Both the position numbers and the translations under genes were made by a program. A DNA stretch of 64,000 nt from Blastopirellula marina DSM 3645 (lineage in GTDB: Bacteria; Planctomycetota; Planctomycetia; Pirellulales; Pirellulaceae), in the NCBI RefSeq assembly GCF_000153105.1, contig NZ_CH672376.1, positions 3,254,503 through 3,318,502 of the forward strand, written 5' to 3'. A model generated the notes under the pieces. It saw only the letters and a list, made by a program, of their open reading frames with translations. It had not been told where the DNA came from and ran no database searches. Shown here in pieces: positions 1 to 8,285 of the stretch; the stretch's first letter is position 1, and every line of letters starts with the position of its first letter.

Positions 1-114
1 AAAATCTTTTTGACTCTCAAGCAAGATCCGTTCTTCTTCACGCGGGAAGAATCGGAGGACCTGTTGGCTCTTTTCGCTCAAAAAGTGACGCAAACGGCCG
101 AACTGGCCCGCTAA
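1..114 (+). CDS. C-terminal end of an unidentified protein (partial)
   Basis: The first frame is open from base 1 to a TAA at 112-114 and encodes 37 residues, including the stretch FFFTREESEDLLALF and ending in ELAR. The start lies outside the window. The piece looks helical and charged with no recognisable motif. It runs in the same direction as the DUF1549/DUF1553 gene 95 bases downstream, but the TATAAT-like box in between suggests separate transcription. It could be the end of almost any cytoplasmic protein; no function is proposed. Confidence 0.5.
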   Translation, partial: KIFLTLKQDPFFFTREESEDLLALFAQKVTQTAELAR

Positions 115-130
115 ACGGCCCTCGTTTAGG

Positions 131-161
131 TTAGTGATTGAGTGCAACATTCCGCTATAAT
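131..161 (+). promoter_or_regulatory. Candidate vegetative promoter upstream of the DUF1549/DUF1553 gene
   Basis: A perfect TATAAT lies at 156-161. A weak -35 candidate, TTAGTG, lies at 131-136 with a 19-base spacer; TTGAGT at 138-143 is too close. Transcription would start near 168, about 40 bases before the ATG at 209. Only the -10 match is strong. Confidence 0.35.
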
Positions 162-208
162 GGAATCGATTGCGAGCCACTTTCTCCCGCCTAAAAATTG
201 CCGACCGT

Positions 209-2662
209 ATGAACAAGCTGTGCGTTCCATCTCCCTGTTTACGTGCGCTGGTTGCGATCGGGATGCTGTCTTATGTCGTCGGCGGTCTGGACGCGGCGGA
301 GAAGAGCGAAGCGATCGACTTCGCCCATCAGATCGTGCCGATTCTCCGCAAGAATTGTTCGACTTGTCATGCTGCCGGCAAGGCGGAGGGGGGATTTTCG
401 ATCAACGATCGGACGTCGTTTTTGGACGACGGCATGGCGGTTCCCGGCGATATCGACGGATCTTACTTTCTGGAACTGATCGCGTCCGACGATCCAGAGC
501 TGCAAATGCCGCCGCAGGAGCGGCCGCGCGTTAGCAAAAAAGAGATCACGTTGCTGCGCCAGTGGGTAGCGGCCGACATGCCGTGGGAAGCAGATTTTAC
601 CTTTGGCGACAAATTCTACGAGCCCCCGCTGCGTCCCCGTCGTCCTGAACTTCCCCCGGCGGTCGCCGGACGTGAGAACCCGATCGATCGGATCATCGAC
701 GCCTACCTGACCATCCGCCAGATTCCACCACCAGAGCCGCTGGGCGATGCGGCGTTCTTGCGACGGGTCTCGCTCGACCTGATCGGGTTGCCGCCGACCA
801 TCGAACAACTGCAAGCGTTTCTCGCCGATGATTCGACTGACAAACGAAGCGATGCGATCGACGCTCTGTTGGCTCGTGACATCGACTATGCCGACCATTG
901 GCTAAGCTTTTGGAATGACTTGCTTCGCAACGACTACGCCGGGACCGGATTCATCACCGGCGGTCGTACGCAGATCACCGGCTGGCTCTACGACTCGCTC
1001 CGTGAGAACAAGCCGTTTGACCAGTTCACGCGCGAGTTGATCGCGCCTCCGACGGCGGCAAGTCGTGGTTTCATCGATGGGATTCAATGGCGCGGAGAAG
1101 TTAGCGCCGGACAAACGACGGCGATCCAGTTTTCGCAAAACGTGTCGCAGTCGTTGCTAGGCGTCAACATGAAGTGCGCCTCGTGTCACAATAGTTTTGT
1201 CGATCAATGGAAACTGGCGGACGCGTATGGACTCGCAGCGATTTACGCAAAGCAACCGCTAGAACTGCACCGCTGCGACAAGCCGACCGGCGAGATGGCG
1301 AAGGCCGCGTGGTTGTTTCCTGAGCTGGGCGAAATTGACGCCGAGGCCGATCAGCCAGAACGCTTGCGTCAACTGGCGCAGCTAATGACGGCGCCCGAAA
1401 ATGGACGATTCTCACGGACGATCGTCAATCGGCTCTGGCAAAGACTGATGGGGCGCGGCGTCGTGCATCCGCTTGATTCGATGCAGTCGCGTCCTTGGAA
1501 TGAAGATTTGCTCGACTACCTGGCGGTTTATCTGGTCGATCAAAATTATGATTTGAAACAAGTGTTGCGGCTGATTGCGACCAGTCGCGCCTATCAGTCG
1601 CAGACCGAAGTCATCACCGACGAAAACGGCGACCGCGAGTACGTCTTTCGCGGTCCGCAGGCCAAACGGATGACCGCCGAGCAATTTGTTGACGCCGTCT
1701 GGCGCTTGTCCAACGCGGCGCCGCTGACGATGGATGCGAAGGTCAGCCGGATTGACAAAGACGACGCGAAATCAACCGGCGTCAAACTTCAGGCGCAGTG
1801 GATCTGGGGCGATTCCGCCGCGGTCGGTAAGATTCCGCCGGCTGGCGAAACGATCGCTTTGACGCGTCAATTTCAGCTGGACGGCCCGATCGAATCGGCG
1901 GTTGCTGCGATCACTTGCGACAACGAGTTCCAATTGTTCGTCAACCGCCGCGAAGTCGCCGCGAGCGCGGTTTGGACCGAGGTCAAATCGGTCGCACTGT
2001 CTCCTTATCTGAAAAAGGGGCCCAACGAACTAGTGGTGATCGCCAAGAACGCCGGCGCCGGCGCCAATCCGGCAGGGCTCTACTTTCAGGCGAAGATTGA
2101 TCTGATCGGCGGCGAATCGGCGACTATCGCTTCCGACGCATCGTGGAATTGGACCCCGGCGCCCAAAGAGACAGTCGTCACCAAGCAGCCGTTGTCCGAC
2201 TGGGCGAAGCAACAACAGCCAGTCGCGATTGTGCCGACCTTGGCCGTATGGACAACCAACGTGGAAGACGCGGCGAAACTTGGGCTGACCGGCCGCACAC
2301 CCATGGTGCGAGCGGCGCTGCTCAAAGGTGACTTCTTGATGCGGGCGCTTGGCAGACCGAATCGCGATCAGGTCGTCTCGACTCGTCCGAACGAATTAAC
2401 GACGTTGGAAGCAATCAGTCTTGCCAATGGTCCGGCATTCGATGACGCCTTGTCACGGGGAGCGAAAAGACTGTTAGCTCAAGATTGGGAAAGTCCCCAC
2501 AAGCTGGTCAATCATGTCTTTCTTTCGCTGCTGTCGCGACCAGCGACCTATCAGGAGCAAGCGATCTTCGCTGAAACAATCGGCGAAGAGCCGGATGTTC
2601 AAAGCGTCCAAGACATGCTTTGGACGGTGCTGATGCTTCCCGAATTTATGATCATCCGTTAA
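209..2662 (+). CDS. Secreted planctomycete cytochrome protein with DUF1549 and DUF1553 domains
   Basis: 817-residue exported protein. The ATG at 209 is chosen over a TTG at 170 because it begins a good signal peptide (basic MNKLC, hydrophobic LVAIGMLSYVVGG). An N-terminal PSC1-type cytochrome domain carries a CxxCH heme site (NCSTCH). The DUF1549 domain follows (LRRVSLDLIGLPPT) with a second CxxCH-like site in NMKCASCHNSF, then DUF1553 (sections GRFSRTIVNRLWQRLMGRGVV and RPNRDQVVSTRP). Between the DUF1553 parts lies a beta-rich insertion (roughly residues 520-660) resembling a carbohydrate-binding or jelly-roll module. These proteins are common in Planctomycetes, nearly always next to a DUF1501 protein, as here 15 bases downstream. 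A periplasmic redox role in degrading complex polysaccharides is often proposed but not established. Confidence 0.9.
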   Translation: MNKLCVPSPCLRALVAIGMLSYVVGGLDAAEKSEAIDFAHQIVPILRKNCSTCHAAGKAEGGFSINDRTSFLDDGMAVPGDIDGSYFLELIASDDPELQMPPQERPRVSKKEITLLRQWVAADMPWEADFTFGDKFYEPPLRPRRPELPPAVAGRENPIDRIIDAYLTIRQIPPPEPLGDAAFLRRVSLDLIGLPPTIEQLQAFLADDSTDKRSDAIDALLARDIDYADHWLSFWNDLLRNDYAGTGFITGGRTQITGWLYDSLRENKPFDQFTRELIAPPTAASRGFIDGIQWRGEVSAGQTTAIQFSQNVSQSLLGVNMKCASCHNSFVDQWKLADAYGLAAIYAKQPLELHRCDKPTGEMAKAAWLFPELGEIDAEADQPERLRQLAQLMTAPENGRFSRTIVNRLWQRLMGRGVVHPLDSMQSRPWNEDLLDYLAVYLVDQNYDLKQVLRLIATSRAYQSQTEVITDENGDREYVFRGPQAKRMTAEQFVDAVWRLSNAAPLTMDAKVSRIDKDDAKSTGVKLQAQWIWGDSAAVGKIPPAGETIALTRQFQLDGPIESAVAAITCDNEFQLFVNRREVAASAVWTEVKSVALSPYLKKGPNELVVIAKNAGAGANPAGLYFQAKIDLIGGESATIASDASWNWTPAPKETVVTKQPLSDWAKQQQPVAIVPTLAVWTTNVEDAAKLGLTGRTPMVRAALLKGDFLMRALGRPNRDQVVSTRPNELTTLEAISLANGPAFDDALSRGAKRLLAQDWESPHKLVNHVFLSLLSRPATYQEQAIFAETIGEEPDVQSVQDMLWTVLMLPEFMIIR

Positions 2663-2677
2663 CGGCGAACGAAAATC

Positions 2678-4141
2678 ATGTCGGACATGAATCACGACTC
2701 CACTCGTCAAGATCGCGCAACCATCCGCCGCGATTTTCTCAAACAACTGTCGGCGGCGAGCGCCGCCGCTTGGATGAGCGGCGCGCCGCAGTTGGTCTCC
2801 GCTGCGGAAGAGGGAGCGGTCAAGCAGCCGAAACCTACGGCGGATGCCTGCATTTTGCTATGGCTGGCCGGCGGGATGGCGGCGCCCGAGACGTTTGATC
2901 CAAAGAAGTACACGCCGTTCGAAAAGGGAATTTCGGTCGACAGCATGCTCAGCACGTTTCCGGCGATCGACACCAACGTGGACGGGCTGAAAATCTGTGC
3001 GGGACTCGAAAACGTGGCGCAGGTGATGGACCGGGCGACGTTGATTCGCTCCGCAGTTCAACCCGATCTGGGCAGCATTTTGCATTCGCGGCATCAGTAT
3101 CATTGGCATACCGGATACGTTCCGCCGCAAACGGTCGCCTGTCCTCATATTGGCGCTTGGATGGCGAAGGTTTTGGGAGCGAACAATCCGGTGATGCCGC
3201 CGTTCATCAACATCGGTCAGCGACTAGAAGGAGTTGGCGAAAAGGAAGAACTGAAAGCGTTCACCACCGCCGGGTTCTTTGGCAGCGAATTTGGACCGAT
3301 GAATTTGCCGTTTCCCGAAGACGCCGCCGCCGCCGTGCGCCCGCCGCAGGGAATGAACGCCGAGCGTTTCGCCAACCGCGATCGCCTGTTTCGCAAGCTG
3401 GTCGATCAAACGCCGCAGCGCGACTATATGAGCGACTATCAGCAAGAGTCGATGCTGCGCTCGCTTGACAACGCCTATCGCTTGCTCAGCTCGAAGGATC
3501 GCAATGCGTTTGATCTATCGTTAGAGCCGAAAGAAGTCGTCGAGCGTTACGATACCGGCCGCTTTGGGCGCGGATGCTTGTTGGCGCGGCGACTGGTCGA
3601 GTCTGGCTCGCGGTTTGTCGAAGTGACGACCGAATATGTACCCTTTTTGCACTGGGATACGCATGCCAACGGACACGAGACGACCGCACGCATGCATCAA
3701 GAGATCGATCGCCCGATCGCTCAATTAGTGCTTGATCTGGAAGAACGCGGGTTGCTTGAGCGGACGCTGGTGATTGTCGCGTCCGAGTTTAGCCGCGACG
3801 CGATCATGGAAGGAAAGCCGGGTTCGAACGCCAACGATCAGACGACCTTCAAGGTCGACAACGTGACCGAAATGAAGCACTACGGGCTCCATCGTCACTT
3901 CACCGGCGGCACAAGCGTCGTGATGTTTGGCGGCGGCATGAAACGGGGTTTCATCTATGGCGAAACCGCCGCCGAACGTCCGCTGATCGCGACGAAGGAC
4001 CCGGTTAGCGTGATGGACCTGCATGCGACCATCATGACTGCGATGGGGATCAGCCCACGCACCGGCTTTCATATCGAAGGACGTCCCTTTTATGTCACGC
4101 AAGATGGCAAGGGAAAACCGGTGATGGACCTGTTCGCCTAG
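2678..4141 (+). CDS. DUF1501 domain-containing exported protein (sulfatase-like fold)
   Basis: 487 residues starting at ATG 2678. A twin-arginine signal is visible near residues 12-30 (IRRDFLKQLSAASAAAWM), so folded export by Tat is likely. The body matches the DUF1501 family, distantly related to sulfatases and alkaline phosphatases: LLWLAGGMAAPETFDPK near the start, HSRHQYHWHTGYV in the middle, HWDTHANGH, VIVASEFSRDA, and a closing DLHATIMTAMGI. It ends with TAG at 4139-4141, 9 bases from the convergent N-acetylneuraminate lyase gene. It forms an operon with the DUF1549/DUF1553 gene, the usual partner. The substrate is unknown. Confidence 0.9.
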   Translation: MSDMNHDSTRQDRATIRRDFLKQLSAASAAAWMSGAPQLVSAAEEGAVKQPKPTADACILLWLAGGMAAPETFDPKKYTPFEKGISVDSMLSTFPAIDTNVDGLKICAGLENVAQVMDRATLIRSAVQPDLGSILHSRHQYHWHTGYVPPQTVACPHIGAWMAKVLGANNPVMPPFINIGQRLEGVGEKEELKAFTTAGFFGSEFGPMNLPFPEDAAAAVRPPQGMNAERFANRDRLFRKLVDQTPQRDYMSDYQQESMLRSLDNAYRLLSSKDRNAFDLSLEPKEVVERYDTGRFGRGCLLARRLVESGSRFVEVTTEYVPFLHWDTHANGHETTARMHQEIDRPIAQLVLDLEERGLLERTLVIVASEFSRDAIMEGKPGSNANDQTTFKVDNVTEMKHYGLHRHFTGGTSVVMFGGGMKRGFIYGETAAERPLIATKDPVSVMDLHATIMTAMGISPRTGFHIEGRPFYVTQDGKGKPVMDLFA

Positions 4142-4150
4142 CCGACGTAT

Positions 4151-5110
4151 CTATGCCGATGCGGAATTAGCGGCGACCGATTCGTCCGACGAACGCGCCC
4201 AATGGAAGAAGCCGATTTCTTCCAACTCGTGACGAAGTTGGGTGAACGCTTCTGACGTGAGTGAGCGAATCGGCAAGCGGCTGGGGCCGCAGTCTTGACC
4301 GATCATCGCCATGATCGCTTTTTGTGCGGCGCGAGGTCCAAACGGTACAAAGGTCCGCACCAACTGTTGCGAACGCGATTGCCACAACCGGGCTTCTTCG
4401 AGATTGCCGACGTCGAACGCTCTGAAGATGTTGTGATAGACCGCCGGGGCGAAATTGTAAGTGCTGCCGACAGCCGCAGTTCCTCCAGCGGTCAGACCTG
4501 ACAGCAATGTTTCGTCGAGCCCCCACATCACTTCGTAGTCATCACCGGCGAGCTCTAAACAGGCCTGGTAATCCTGCACTGACAGTGACGTAAACTTGAT
4601 CCCGCGCAGATTGGGGATACGCTCGATCGCGCGTTGCAGAAAGGCTAGCGGTGAGAGCGTGAGTCCTGTCGCTGCTGGAATGTGGTAGTAGTAGAACGGC
4701 AAATCTGGAGCGCCGGCTGCGATTTGCGCCATTGAATCGACCAGCGTTTCCACCGAGTCCGGCTTGAAATAAACGGGGCTGACCGCCGAAACGGCGTCGG
4801 CCCCGATTTGTTGGGCATGTCGTGCGAGTTCTTTCGCAGCGAACAAACTTTCGCTACCTACCTGCACGATCACCGGGATCCGACCGGCCGCCGCTGTGAC
4901 GAACGCTTCGGCGATGATCTGCCGCTCTTGGCTGGTCAGAGAAATCCCCTCGCCGGTGCTCCCCAAAATGTAGAGCCCATGGATTTGCTGCTCGATCAGA
5001 TCGTCAACCATCGGCGACACGCGGGCGTTATCAATCGCGCCATCGGCATGAAACGGGGTAAACGCCGCGGCGACAAGACCGCGCAGGCGACCATAGGAAG
5101 GCTGAATCAC
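4151..5110 (-). CDS. nanA: N-acetylneuraminate lyase (dihydrodipicolinate synthase family)
   Basis: 319-residue class I aldolase of the DapA/NanA family, predicted to split N-acetylneuraminate into N-acetylmannosamine and pyruvate in the cytoplasm. Family features: GSTGEG at residues 50-55, Tyr 142 in FYYYHIPAATG, and Schiff-base Lys 172 in RGIKFTSLS. The YYYHIPA-TG and GIKF segments match N-acetylneuraminate lyases, including the eukaryotic NPL type, better than DapA. Translation appears to begin at GTG 5110; no clear Shine-Dalgarno is seen. It lies 59 bases downstream of the sialidase on the same strand, so the two would release and then cleave sialic acid. A related pyruvate-dependent aldolase is the alternative, but the sialidase neighbour makes the lyase call strong. 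Confidence 0.85.
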   Translation of the reverse strand: MIQPSYGRLRGLVAAAFTPFHADGAIDNARVSPMVDDLIEQQIHGLYILGSTGEGISLTSQERQIIAEAFVTAAAGRIPVIVQVGSESLFAAKELARHAQQIGADAVSAVSPVYFKPDSVETLVDSMAQIAAGAPDLPFYYYHIPAATGLTLSPLAFLQRAIERIPNLRGIKFTSLSVQDYQACLELAGDDYEVMWGLDETLLSGLTAGGTAAVGSTYNFAPAVYHNIFRAFDVGNLEEARLWQSRSQQLVRTFVPFGPRAAQKAIMAMIGQDCGPSRLPIRSLTSEAFTQLRHELEEIGFFHWARSSDESVAANSASA

Positions 5111-5169
5111 GAGTTTTCACGCTGTACGAAGGAGGAAACAAAACGGGAGAGAGCGACAGAAGTTAGAAA

Positions 5170-6321
5170 CTACTTATCGGCAACCTTCGAGTCGGTTAGC
5201 CAATCTAGATCAAAGGATGCAAAGACAACTTGTTTGTAGCCGTTTCGCTCGTACAAACAACCAATCTGGCCGTTGGAAAGCACGGTTAGCGAAGAATAAG
5301 CGCTGCTGCCGTCAAATAACTGACGCTCGACCGGCCAGGTTTCGCAGTCATCGAAACTAGCGCGAACCGTCATTGTCGTCCGTTTTTTGGTGTTGGCCGG
5401 ATTGGAAAAGAGGACGACGCCTGGCTTGTCGCCGCTCGGCCAACGATAGCGGCGTATGCTCGCCTGGCAGGTCGATTCGATCAGCGCTGGATCGAACTTT
5501 TGATCCAACCAGGTTTCGCCGCCGTCATGGCTAACGCAGACCTGACGCGCCGTCTGTTCGCGGTCGTAGTTTCGCATGTTCAACAGCAGCTTGCCGTCCG
5601 CTAGTTCCACCACTTCGCACTCGTTGACTTTATATTCAGGCGCCGATCCCCCCAGTTTCCAGGTTTGGCCATGATCGTCTGAGTAAATTACGTGCGAGCC
5701 AAATTTTACTTTACCGCCGGTCGGCCATTTGTGATCGCACGGAATCACCAATCGGCCTGCGTGCGGGCCATGTTGCATTTGAATGCCGGCGCCGGGACCA
5801 GTCGCGTACCAGGTCCACTCTTTGTCCTTCACATCGGTAGTGATTTCGGCAGGCTTCGTCCAAGTATGGCCATGGTCGTCCGACGAAGCGACAAAGACGC
5901 GGCGCGAGTTTTGACCGAATCCCGATTGAATCTTCCCTTCCGGCGTATTGCCCGCGTTCCACGTCAGCAGCAGCCAGATCTTCCCAGTCGACTGATCGAC
6001 AACCGGGCAAGGATTGCCGCAGACGTTGCCTTCGTCATCCCAGATCACCTCGGCGTCGCTCCAGGTCGCGCCATTATCTTTCGAGCGGCGGAGCATCAGG
6101 TCGATATCGCCGGTATCCGACTTGTTGTGCTTGCGAGCTTCGATAAAGGCCAGCAGCGTTCCATCTTTGGCGACGATCACCGACGGTATCCGATACGTAT
6201 CGTAACCGCCGACGCCAGATTGGTAGACGACGCTTTCGTGCAGTTCACCGGCAGACAGAATTCCGCCGCTGGTCGCGATGGCTAACAACGCGAAAAGTAC
6301 GGTTTTTGCAACACGTTTCAT
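5170..6321 (-). CDS. Secreted sialidase (BNR/Asp-box, GH33-like)
   Basis: 383 residues beginning with a signal peptide (MKRVAKTVLFALLAIATSGG), so it should act outside the cytoplasm, releasing terminal sialic acids from glycans. The N-terminal TYRIPSVIVA segment is the FRIP-type motif of sialidases, with the arginine that contacts the carboxylate. Four Asp-box repeats (S-x-D-x-G-x-x-W) are seen: SKDNGATW, SSDDHGHTW, SDDHGQTW and SHDGGETW, spaced as in a six-bladed beta-propeller. EARKHNKSD follows the FRIP region as expected for the catalytic site. First gene of a two-gene operon with N-acetylneuraminate lyase, divergent from the XylR-like regulator at 6571. It could act on related nonulosonic acids. 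Confidence 0.88.
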   Translation of the reverse strand: MKRVAKTVLFALLAIATSGGILSAGELHESVVYQSGVGGYDTYRIPSVIVAKDGTLLAFIEARKHNKSDTGDIDLMLRRSKDNGATWSDAEVIWDDEGNVCGNPCPVVDQSTGKIWLLLTWNAGNTPEGKIQSGFGQNSRRVFVASSDDHGHTWTKPAEITTDVKDKEWTWYATGPGAGIQMQHGPHAGRLVIPCDHKWPTGGKVKFGSHVIYSDDHGQTWKLGGSAPEYKVNECEVVELADGKLLLNMRNYDREQTARQVCVSHDGGETWLDQKFDPALIESTCQASIRRYRWPSGDKPGVVLFSNPANTKKRTTMTVRASFDDCETWPVERQLFDGSSAYSSLTVLSNGQIGCLYERNGYKQVVFASFDLDWLTDSKVADK

Positions 6322-6332
6322 CGGGCGATCTT

Positions 6333-6392
6333 ACTTGGAAAGCGGTGGGAGAGCGCGGTGAGCGGAACGTTGCGCTTGAACTTGGAAAGCGG
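6333..6392. repeat. Pair of 13-base direct repeats upstream of the sialidase
   Basis: ACTTGGAAAGCGG occurs at 6333-6345 and again at 6380-6392, 47 bases apart, between the divergent sialidase and XylR-like genes. Direct repeats here are candidate binding sites for the AraC-type domain of the neighbouring regulator, since that family binds direct repeats. No experimental operator is known for this protein. Confidence 0.35.
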
Positions 6393-6570
6393 GGAGTTCA
6401 TGAAGGTCAGACCGGCGTAATCTCGCGCACGCCGCCTTAATCATCTATCAATGGTATCGCCGTTTATCTTAGTGAACATGCGAATGTTGCTGAAAAAAGT
6501 TGTCGTTTTCACTACTTTTGCCGCTAGGATAGAAGTATACCCGTCCCGTTAAATATCGATCACTCGCAAG

Positions 6571-7740
6571 ATGCTGATGAAGAATTCCGCCGATTGGAAT
6601 CGCCCTCAAAGAAGCGCCACGCACGTTTTATTGGCGCTCGGGTGGTATTATTCCGAGATTCATCGAGGCGTGGCGCGCTTTGCCCGCGATCACCATTGGC
6701 ACGTGACGTTTGACTTTGATGATCTGGTTCCGCGCGATTGGCAAGGAGACGGAGTCATCACGCTGCTTGGCGCCCAGCAACAAATCTGGCGTTCGCTCCA
6801 GCAGTTTGACGTGCCGATGGTCGACCTGTCTGAAAGTCGGCCCGATGTTCCCCTGCCCCGCGTCACCATGGACAACGTCGCGATCGGCCAAATGGCGGCG
6901 CAGCATTTTCTCGATCGCGGGTTTCGCCACTTCGCCTTTGTGCATCGTTGGGAACTGGGTGTCAGTCAGCGGCGGCGCGATGCTTTTACGGCCGAACTAG
7001 CGCAATACGATCGCCGGTGCGAAATCTTGTCATGGCAAACTCAGCGAGGCCGCCAAGCCGATACTCGTCAACAACGGCATCGTTGGCTGGCGCAACGCTT
7101 GTCCGAACTCCCCAAGCCGCTGGCGATCTTCGCACCGCGGGATATCGAAGCGGTCGAGATCATCGAAGCGGCGATGGCGATCAGCGCGCTGGTGCCGGAT
7201 GAGATTTCGGTCCTGGGCGTGGACAATACCGAGACAATTTGCGACTGCCTGCAAACGCCGTTGTCGAGCATCGACAACAATCTCGAGCAAGTCGGCTACG
7301 AAGGCGCCGCGCTGCTCTCGCGTCTGATGGCCGGAGAACAGTCGCCGACCGAGACGTTTTACATCGCGCCCAGCCGCGTCGTCGAACGCCGCAGCACCGA
7401 TAGCATCGCGGTCCCGCATCCGCAGGTCGCCGCCGCGCTCCGCTTTATGCAAGAAAACGCCCATCTGCCGATCAGCATGGTCGACGTCTTTCGCACGGTC
7501 GCGATGAGTCGGAGCGGTCTCGAAAAAGCGTTTCGCGAGAACTACGTTCGCCCGCCGATGGAAGAACTTCGCCGCATCCGTCTGCTGCGCGCCAAAAAAA
7601 TGCTGCTGCAAACCCACGAGAAGATCGTCAACATCGCAAAGTCAACCGGTTTTGAAACGTCGCAAAACCTCTGTCGCGTTTTTCGCCAATGCGTCGGGAT
7701 GACGCCGAAGCAGTTCCGTACGCAAGGGGCGGTTATCTAA
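6571..7740 (+). CDS. XylR-like transcriptional regulator (LacI-type sensor plus AraC DNA-binding domain)
   Basis: 389 residues from ATG 6571 (a second ATG at 6577 is equally possible). Residues about 20-280 form a periplasmic-binding-protein-like sugar sensor: HVLLALGWYYSEIHRGVARFA, then VTMDNVAIGQMAAQHFLDRGFRHFAFV, and the LacI-like EISVLGVDNTETICDCLQTPLSSID. Residues about 285-389 are an AraC-family double helix-turn-helix, with the typical ending IAKSTGFETSQNLCRVFRQCVGMTPKQFR. This architecture is that of E. coli XylR. It is transcribed away from the sialidase/lyase operon and probably senses a sugar from that pathway. No signal peptide. A paralogue with the same layout lies at 22806-23951. 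Confidence 0.88.
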   Translation: MLMKNSADWNRPQRSATHVLLALGWYYSEIHRGVARFARDHHWHVTFDFDDLVPRDWQGDGVITLLGAQQQIWRSLQQFDVPMVDLSESRPDVPLPRVTMDNVAIGQMAAQHFLDRGFRHFAFVHRWELGVSQRRRDAFTAELAQYDRRCEILSWQTQRGRQADTRQQRHRWLAQRLSELPKPLAIFAPRDIEAVEIIEAAMAISALVPDEISVLGVDNTETICDCLQTPLSSIDNNLEQVGYEGAALLSRLMAGEQSPTETFYIAPSRVVERRSTDSIAVPHPQVAAALRFMQENAHLPISMVDVFRTVAMSRSGLEKAFRENYVRPPMEELRRIRLLRAKKMLLQTHEKIVNIAKSTGFETSQNLCRVFRQCVGMTPKQFRTQGAVI

Positions 7741-7766
7741 AACGCAGGCCATACCAACGTTGGTAG

Positions 7767-8285
7767 CTAAACGGCGAAAACCGCCGCATGTTTTTGCTCA
7801 TGCTCCAGCAGCCAACGTTTGCGCGGTAACCCGCCGCCGTATCCGGTCAATGCTCCGGTCGCCCCGATGATGCGATGACAGGGAACGACAATCGCGATTG
7901 GATTCGCCCCATTGGCCAGGCCAACAGCCCGTGATGCGTTCGGTTTGCCAACTTGACGCGCAAGCTCACCGTAGCTCTTTGTCACGCCGGCGGGAATCGA
8001 ACGCAGCGCCTTCCAAATGTCGCGTTGAAACGGCGTACCGCCGGTGCAGACCGACAGATCTTCAATCGCTGACAGGTCGCCGGTAAAGTAATGGGCCAAC
8101 GCATTCTCAATTTTCGCGGGAGTTGGCGCATTCTGCAATTCGTACGCGCCGTAATGCCGTGTCAGCAGCGTATGCAGGCGTGATTCGTAGTCATAGAAAT
8201 CGAGGGCGCGCAAATTTTCTTGCGCATCGGTGACGATCAGCATCGATCCGAGCGGCGAATCTTGGCGACTAAGCAAGAACGGCAT
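7767..8285 (-). CDS. ogt: Methylated-DNA--protein-cysteine methyltransferase
   Basis: 172-residue O6-alkylguanine DNA alkyltransferase. The acceptor cysteine is Cys 136 in the invariant PCHR motif (IVVPCHRIIG), followed by the active-site loop GALTGYGGGLPRKRWLLEHE. The upstream TPFQRDIWKALRSIPAGVTKSYGELA is the DNA-binding helix-turn-helix region with the usual spacing, and ASRAVGLANGANP carries the arginine finger. The start at 8285 overlaps the end of the Ada-AlkA gene by 17 bases, so the two are probably translationally coupled and act together: this enzyme takes alkyl groups from O6-guanine while AlkA removes alkylated bases. Confidence 0.95.
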   Translation of the reverse strand: MPFLLSRQDSPLGSMLIVTDAQENLRALDFYDYESRLHTLLTRHYGAYELQNAPTPAKIENALAHYFTGDLSAIEDLSVCTGGTPFQRDIWKALRSIPAGVTKSYGELARQVGKPNASRAVGLANGANPIAIVVPCHRIIGATGALTGYGGGLPRKRWLLEHEQKHAAVFAV

